Source: Nymphaea colorata (taxonomy: Eukaryota > Streptophyta > Magnoliopsida > Nymphaeales > Nymphaeaceae). Taken from it: DNA of 64,000 nt. The notes beneath the pieces are model-generated. The model was not told where the DNA came from and searched no databases. It was given only the letters and a program-made list of their open reading frames with translations. Location: the NCBI RefSeq assembly GCF_008831285.2, contig NC_045151.1, positions 5,593,682 through 5,657,681 of the forward strand, in the 5' to 3' direction. A program made the translations under genes and the position numbers. Below, piece after piece: positions 58,901 to 64,000 of this stretch (positions are counted from its first letter, which is position 1; each line of letters begins with the position of its first letter).

Positions 58901-60903
58901 CTGTTGCACTGCACTAAATTCGTATGTTGCTCCACCATGCTAAGGCATGTCAATTCAATTATTTTTTACAGGAATAACTACATCATTGAGTATGTTATAA
59001 TTGTTCTTAATTCTAAATTTAGCTTCTCCTGACTACAAAATTTTCGATGAGTGGATCTGCATTCAAAATGTATTTTTGATTGGCAGCTTTGTCTGATGCA
59101 ATTAAGTGATAGGTCCTTGTGCAGGCTTTTGATAGTTTTGGTATTCATACAGTTTTATATTGCATGCAGCTACTATATGGGATTTTATTGCTTGTATATG
59201 TCCCAAATTTGGACCCATACTTGGGCTATGCTGTGGTTCAGTCGGAGGTTCCTACTTCAACAGAATATGAAGAACTGCCGGGAGGCGAACAGATCTGCCC
59301 AGAAAGACATGTTAATATAATCTCCAGTAAGTAATAGTTGTCCATAGATAGATCAAAGATGTAAAAATTTAATCCAATTTTGTGCTTGGTGTCTGTTAAA
59401 TTAGTTCGTTAGCTTTGTCGGACTCATATAACCAAGTTCACTAATTGCATGAATGGCTAAGAAATATATTTCAGATGGATGTCTCCTCTCATGCAACTGG
59501 GCTATAAAAAGCCCATCACTGAGAAGGATGTTTGGAAACTGGATTCATGGGATCAAACTGAGGTGTTATATAACAAGTATGTATTTATGGGGATTCCTTT
59601 TGGCAATTTTTTCATTTCTAGTTGGTTTGTCTTAATTTACTTTTCCTTTTCTAGTTTCCATCGGTCTTGGCTTGAAGAAACAGTTACACCAAAACCGTGG
59701 TTGTTGAGGGCACTGCATCGTTGTCTTGGTGCAAGGTATCATCTGATGTTTCAGCAAACTGCTTAATTAAGATCCCAGATAGGGATGCAAAATGGTTGGG
59801 TTTAGGTTGTATCCAGGCCATACCAAGTCCTACCTAATCTGGTTTGCATGTGCTGTCCTTTGAAACTGAATTCAAGTCTGCTAAATTAAGATCTTATATT
59901 TCCATGCAAATGGATTAGATTCTAGTCAAATTTCACTTCCAAAGTTGGATCCAGAAGAGCATATTGAATCTGAAATCTCTTAGTAACCAGATCTCTTTTC
60001 CACCATGCCCTTGGCATCCCTAATTTGAGTTATTCCCTTCTATGCTTTGTAGGATGCAGAATGCCTAAACTCTTGAAAGAATCATCGTAAAAAATTCTTT
60101 TTGCATGTTTTCTCATACATTATTGTGCTGCTGTTGCCTTCCTTCTGTCTCAATCTGTCTTTAACATTTTTCATTGTTTCTATTGTTATATGCAGATTTT
60201 GGTTGGGAGGGGTTTTCAAGGTGAGAAAATCCCTGTTTAGGTTCACTATTTACCACTTTTTATTTGACAAATAAGCTGGAGCAAATAACTGTCAGTGTTG
60301 ATGTTGTGCATCTTTTTCTATTTGACACTTGAAAACACTGCAAATGTACATTTGAACCTAGAATCTTATTTTATACGTAAAAATCTTGTTCAATATGGGG
60401 CCAGTTAAGTCCATCTCTAGAAGCAAATCTTCTCTATGTGTTGGCTTTGGACTTTATGATTCATTGAATAGCTTCAGATTAGCCTCCGATGTTTTTCTCA
60501 TAATCATAGTTTATTCATTACTTCTTTGGCAATTGCAATTCAAGGAAATTTCATAAAATGAAATCTGTGAAGTATGACCTGCTGTTATTGTCTTTTTGAG
60601 TGGGAAATTATGTAATTTTTATTTTTAATTAGGTTATTGGTTCATGTACTTTTATTTTGAGTTTTTAACTATCATTTTCTGGCTTAATGGGTTCGTGAAG
60701 CTTAGTACCTAGCTGTTGGGACTTGCCTTTATATGGGGTATATTTCATTTTCACAAAGAATTGTAGATGTAACTTAATAGGAACGTGTCTTATCTCTGTG
60801 GATCCACAGATAAATGTCCTCATCTGATTTTTATTGTCAAATGCAGATTGGTAATGATGCTTCACAGTTTGTAGGCCCCATTATTTTGAGCTCACTTCTG
60901 GAG
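52652..60903 (+). CDS. ABCC2-like: ABCC1/ABCC2-type vacuolar ABC transporter (MRP), 5' part, eight exons; continues past the window
   Basis: Exons 52652-52984, 54452-54630, 57282-57321, 59170-59326, 59462-59576, 59655-59735, 60196-60220 and 60847-60903 join in phase into 329 codons, all with GT/AG borders. The product begins [20 protein letters not shown] and has [16 protein letters not shown] and [13 protein letters not shown] (TMD0), [68 protein letters not shown] and FWLGGVFK plus [11 protein letters not shown], block by block like Arabidopsis ABCC1/ABCC2. Those proteins are full-length MRPs (about 1,620 residues) in the vacuolar membrane that use ATP to move glutathione conjugates, phytochelatin complexes and other anions. 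Here only TMD0, the L0 linker and the edge of TMD1 are inside the window; the nucleotide-binding domains lie beyond 64000. No stop or frameshift is seen. Introns are long (up to 2.65 kb before the last) and carry antisense copia DNA. Subfamily is confident; orthology to ABCC1 versus ABCC2 is not resolved. Confidence 0.92.
54452..54630 (+). CDS. ABCC2-like: ABCC gene exon 2
   Basis: Codons 112-171, [11 protein letters not shown] to LRGYVS plus two bases. Acceptor TTATTTCCAG, donor AA|GTAAGA. Encodes further TMD0 helices, including [17 protein letters not shown]. Confidence 0.9.
56108..56300 (+). repeat. Two-unit tandem duplication in ABCC intron 2, about 97 bp
   Basis: Units starting at 56108 and 56205 share AAAATCTAACTTTTC, TTCTTTTCATGTC and AATCCAGGTRTAATAT, with moderate divergence. 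Confidence 0.8.
57282..57321 (+). CDS. ABCC2-like: ABCC gene exon 3, 40-nt microexon
   Basis: One base plus 13 codons reading [13 protein letters not shown], between acceptor CTCTTTGCAG and donor CAG|GTATAC. It aligns with VLYLYTSEV.VQ of ABCC relatives and restores the frame between exons 2 (phase 2) and 4 (phase 0). Skipping it would break the frame. Confidence 0.82.
57600..58539 (-). mobile_element. Antisense copia 5' LTR with GC-rich leader in ABCC intron 3
   Basis: Minus-strand LTR at 58293-58539 (TGTTAGTACTGTTGACAGG to TTTCTACA, 247 bp) is followed by TGGTATCAGAGCC (58280-58292), the classic initiator-Met tRNA primer binding site of Ty1/copia elements. About 680 bases of unusually GC-rich leader follow, with repeated GGTGGAGTCTACYGTGA words near 58150-58205. 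No pol and no second LTR were found to the left, so the element is truncated or non-autonomous. The left limit is approximate. Open frames in the GC-rich part (57792-58028, 58028-58297, 57551-57852) have no recognisable motif. Confidence 0.8.
58293..58539 (-). repeat. Copia LTR (247 bp)
   Basis: Bounded by TG and CA on the minus strand and by the primer binding site on its 3' side. The 5' flank is CTTTG (58540-58544). Confidence 0.85.
59170..59326 (+). CDS. ABCC2-like: ABCC gene exon 4
   Basis: Starts [17 protein letters not shown] after acceptor TTGCATGCAG and ends VNIIS plus one base at donor A|GTAAGT. It contains [13 protein letters not shown], the conserved beginning of the L0 linker. 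Confidence 0.85.
59462..59576 (+). CDS. ABCC2-like: ABCC gene exon 5
   Basis: Encodes [20 protein letters not shown] to TEVLYN. The acceptor GGCTAAG at 59460-59461 is chosen over the TTTCAG 13 bases later because only the former keeps frame and supplies the conserved IYF.W residues. Donor AA|GTATGT. Confidence 0.85.
59655..59735 (+). CDS. ABCC2-like: ABCC gene exon 6
   Basis: [20 protein letters not shown] to HRCLGA plus two bases. Acceptor TTTTCTAG, donor AG|GTATCA. Confidence 0.88.
60196..60220 (+). CDS. ABCC2-like: ABCC gene exon 7, 25-nt microexon
   Basis: One base plus FWLGGVFK. Acceptor TATATGCAG, donor AAG|GTGAGA. Matches FWWGGFWK of ABCC relatives. Length 25 keeps phase. Confidence 0.88.
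60847..60903 (+). CDS. ABCC2-like: ABCC gene exon 8
   Basis: [19 protein letters not shown], phase 0 to phase 0. Acceptor AAATGCAG, donor GAG|GTTAGT. This is the entry to TMD1; the next expected exon (SMQ...W.GYIYAF in relatives) was not found up to 62331. Confidence 0.88.
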
Positions 60904-62331
60904 GTTAGTTTATTTTACCTTATATGTCATGAGATACCATATTCAACAAATTAGCTGACTGTTTCTTCACTGTCCTGTTATTGTATTGATGTATGTGATG
61001 CAACAAATTTATTCAGAATGGACATGAGGGTTGCCGTGGCAAACAGATAACATGGTGGCTTTTCAAGATTTACCCCAATAATTCCACCCAGAAATCCAAA
61101 TTCGACCAAGATCATTGTTAATTTGCCTACTCAACTCATGATATTTATTTTCGAATACACATTTGTGGGGTATCACAAGGTCTTTCTTTCATGATTGAAG
61201 CTATCTATAGATTATCATTTTTGTGAAATTACATTTGTCTCACGTCACATTATGAAAGTGCAATGGGCCTGCTAATTAATTCTACTCAAAAGGAGGATTC
61301 TGATGTGATTGAAAGCAATGGAGGTTGAAATCAGGGGTCATGTCTTCAGGTCTAAGATTGAATCTCATCCTTTGGATTGTAAAATCTGTACTTGCATCTG
61401 AAGGCAAAACTTGGGGAACCTCATGAACAATGGGGTTGAAAGTGGAATATAATTACATGCACTTGCTCAAATGCAAAAAGGTGAATTCACTCAAAAGAAG
61501 GGGTGCTGCTTCTGAATTCAAGAAAGCCCTAAAAGAAATTAATCTGTTTTCTTGACAGATGTTTCATGTTGTGTCAATGAAGGTCCTGTTTTTCTCACTA
61601 GTTGCAGCTGTCTTCCATGCTCAGATCCTGAGTTCTGTAACTATGGTGCAGATGGAGTCTGGCAAAGGAATGTTCAGATTTTTTGTTTTCTGTATGGATC
61701 ATGATGTGTGAACAGCTGATTTGTATAGGATGGTATACCAGGATTAATAACTGCCCATGATTAGAGTCATGGATAAACTAGAACAGGTACAGATTCTTGC
61801 TAGAGAAAGTCGCAGGTGGAAGAAAGAATTCAGTATTGGCAGGATCACCTCTTTTTTTGCTAAAAGTAAAGTTCTAGTAGTTTCATAAAATGATGATGAC
61901 GTTTCTTTCAGCATGCCTGTTTGGTGTAGTAGTATTGAAGTTTTAAAATATAGCTTTCCAAACATACCTCTTAGAGACCCCAAAACCATTGCTTTTAATG
62001 TGCGTTTGCAAGTGTCTGGCCAATATGATGTAGTTGGTCTGCCCTATTTTGGGGGCATTGGGGTTGGGGGAGGGGGGTTGTTTGTTGACAGTAAACTTTG
62101 ATTTAGAATCTCTTTTTAATGTTTGAAGCCCGAACACACAAAAATGATGTACATAATTTGACTAAAAAATCCCCACATGGTAAAAGTTAAAGATAAAAAC
62201 AAAGTATAGTTGCCTCCTATATAAGCTGCAATAGATGCTAATTACAAACCCTTGCCTTTTCTTTTTTATTGAAAAATATTGGTTTTGGCAATGGCATTTC
62301 AGCTGGCACTGATACCTAATATTATTGAAAG
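60904..62331 (+). other. ABCC intron 8, first part
   Basis: Searched for the next ABCC exon; none found. Contains a G-rich run near 62048-62083. 61744-62137 has short open frames with no support. Confidence 0.6.
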
Positions 62332-62355
62332 TGTTGAATATTGGAGGAAGAAGGG

Positions 62356-62402
<47 letters not shown>

Positions 62403-62553
62403 CACTTTCTTGCTTATTCACGTGACCCTAATCTCATATTAAAAGAGATTAGGGTTGGCAACATAACAATTACAAAATCAGTCCACTAAATATAAGAAAA
62501 TATTTAAAGAACTACTATTCAACTTTCTAATATTGCAGAAACACTCTTTAACA
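62332..62553 (-). repeat. Copia 3' LTR (222 bp) with GA microsatellite
   Basis: Bounded by TGTT and AACA on the minus strand. (GA)n at 62359-62398 lies within it. Left flank GAAAG (62327-62331); the partner target copy is outside the window. Confidence 0.8.
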
Positions 62554-62560
62554 CTCTCCC

Positions 62561-63860
62561 TCAAGTTGGAGCATAGATATCAATCATGCTCAGCTTGTTA
62601 CAACCTCTCAGGAAATCGCCTATGGGAAGAGCCTTGCTGAACATATCAGCTGCCTGACCTTCAGAGGAGACATGAATAGTGCTAATAATTCCTTCCTGAA
62701 CTAAATCCCGAATATAGTGGCAATCCACTTCAATATGTTTTGTCCTTTCATGAAAAATAGGATTGTTAGCAATATAGGTAGCCGCCTTGTTGTCACAATA
62801 CATCTTCATTGGGAGATTCACTGAAACACCTAACTCTAAAAGTAATGATCTGACTCATGACATTTCAGCCGCAATTTGAGTCATAGCCCTATATTCCGAC
62901 TCAACACTAGATCGAGCCACCACATTCTGCTTCTTGCTCCTCCAAGAAATAAGATTACCTCCCACAAAGACACAAAAACCTGTAGTAGACTTTATGTCAT
63001 CTACATATCCTGCATAATCAGCATCACTATATGCTTCAATGTCAACACCTTCTCTCTTTTTGAACCATAACCCCTTTCTTGGGGCTGATTTTAGGTATCT
63101 GACAACCATTAGAGCAGCGTCCCAATGAACTTTCTTAGGTTTCCCCATGAATTGACTTAGTTTATTCACAGCGAAGCTGATGTCAGGGCGAGTGACAGTC
63201 AAATATAGCAGTTTTCCTATTAGAGATATGTAAGATTTAGAGTCAAAAAGCTCTGATTCATCATCATGTATATGAATGTGAGAGTTCATGGGGAGAGTTG
63301 CAGGTTTAGACCCCAATAAACCTGTTTCTTGCAGAAGATCCAAAGCATATTTTCTCTGAGATACCACAACTTCTTTACTACTACGGGCCACCTCAATACC
63401 AAGAAAATAACGGAGTTGTCCAAGGTCTTTTGTGACAAAGTGTTTCTGAAGAAACTCCTTTGTCTGAGCTATCTCTTGATCACTTTCCTCAGTGAGAACA
63501 ATATCATCAACGTAAACAATTAATATCACTATACGAGATGTACCTTGCTTGATAAACAATGAATGATCAAATTGAGACCGACGAAAGCCACATTTAGAAA
63601 AGACCTCAGATAGCTTATGAAACCATGCACGAGGACTCTGTTTAAGCCCATAAATAGCCTTTTTTAATTTGCATACCTTGAAACACTCCCCTGGTCTCTT
63701 AAAACCAGGTGGTTGCTGTATATAGACAGTTTCAGAAAGATCTCCATATAGAAAAACATTTTTCACGTCCAGCTGAAATAAAGGCCATTGTCGCTGGACA
63801 ACAAGAGATGTAATAAGTCGAATAGAGCCCAATCGAGCCACTGGTGAAAAGGTCTCAAAT
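62561..63860 (-). pseudogene. Copia reverse transcriptase-RNase H, nearly intact
   Basis: One minus-strand frame from the junction near 63857. Reverse transcriptase: FSPVARLGSIRLI, QLDVKNVFLYGDLSETVYIQ, KAIYGLKQSPRAW, the catalytic ILIVYVDDIVLT, DLGQLRYFLGIEVARS; then KSYISLIGKLLYLTVTRPDI and RNase H with AYSDADYAGYVDD, STTGFCVFVGGNLISWRSKK, ARSSVESEYRAM. A single TGA at about 62853 (where relatives have Trp after EM) interrupts it, and the same frame continues with [33 protein letters not shown] and ADMFSKALP to about 62561. The body is otherwise free of frameshifts, so this is a fairly young insertion. Confidence 0.88.
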
Positions 63861-64000
63861 ATAGTGGCAATCCACTTCAATGTGTTTAGTCCTCTCATGG
63901 AAGACAAGATTGTTAGCAATATACGTAGCTGCCTTGTTGTCACAATACATCTTCATTGGAAGATTCACTGAAACACCCAACTCTAAAAGTAGTGATCTAA
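63858..64000 (-). repeat. Duplicate of RNase H end segment
   Basis: Matches 62711-62853 base for base at a constant offset of 1147, with roughly ten differences. It encodes the [15 protein letters not shown] / [12 protein letters not shown] region, though the frame entering reverse transcriptase is shifted. Confidence 0.88.

Larger units (their letters stand above)
62332..64000 (-). mobile_element. Antisense copia retrotransposon in ABCC intron 8, continues past the window
   Basis: 3' LTR at 62332-62553 (minus-strand TGTTAAAGAG to ATTCAACA), a polypurine tract directly before it (minus-strand TTGAGGGAGAG), then RNase H and reverse transcriptase reading leftwards from 63860. At 63858-64000 a second copy of the RNase H end appears upstream of reverse transcriptase, so this is a chimera or tandem join rather than a simple element. 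Integrase and gag are not in the window. Confidence 0.85.

Noticed and set aside
59051-59635. Frames of 89 and 60 codons overlapping ABCC exons 4 and 5
   Set aside because: Wrong reading phase relative to the conserved ABCC protein.
61021-61130. Possible ABCC exon 9 after TTATTCAG
   Set aside because: The translation (NGHEGCRGKQ...) does not resemble the expected start of TMD1 and soon meets a stop.
1-64000. CRISPR arrays, prokaryotic operons, riboswitches, tRNA and rRNA genes
   Set aside because: None seen. Regular repeats here are degenerate tandem arrays without unique spacers, and gene structure is that of a plant nuclear genome.

Overview
The window is from a flowering-plant nuclear genome. 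It is AT-rich, dominated by decayed LTR retrotransposons and a hAT transposon, and holds one intron-rich host gene at the right end whose translation matches the plant ABCC (MRP) vacuolar transporter family. The species cannot be named from the sequence. Nothing prokaryotic is present (no operons, CRISPR arrays or Shine-Dalgarno-led genes), and I saw no tRNA or rRNA gene.

Layout. 1-3427: AT-rich intergenic DNA. 3428-13549: RE1, a Ty3/gypsy element with very long LTRs, exact ends (TGTT..AACA) and a 5-bp target duplication (CATAT). It carries a plant mobile domain (PMD) reading frame ahead of gag and protease, and a large deletion joins early reverse transcriptase directly to the middle of the 3' LTR. 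15703-19681: an 842-bp inverted repeat with no mismatch seen by eye, a 2.1-kb loop, and further nested direct repeats. 23225-33830: RE2, an older relative of RE1 carrying a decayed hAT transposon, an integrase remnant and a rearranged copia element with head-to-head pol fragments. 33836-35690: gag-like scraps and a 46-bp tandem array. 35690-49750: minus-strand gypsy material arranged LTR-internal-LTR-internal-LTR fragment, with a second PMD copy. 50560-51960: a degenerate tandem array and a GCAGC-rich tract upstream of the gene. 52652 to beyond the window end: an ABCC1/ABCC2-type gene, of which eight exons (329 codons) can be placed, including a 40-nt microexon. Intron 3 holds an antisense copia LTR with a GC-rich leader. 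Intron 8 holds an antisense copia element with a duplicated RNase H segment that runs off the window.

How it fits together. Only the ABCC gene looks like a working host gene. The rest is retroelement strata: RE1 looks youngest, RE2 and the minus-strand array look older, and all gypsy pieces belong to related long-LTR, PMD-associated lineages. They share a U5 motif, and RE1 and RE2 share a leader hairpin with a compensatory base change. All boundaries and percentages were judged by eye; no alignment or database search was run.
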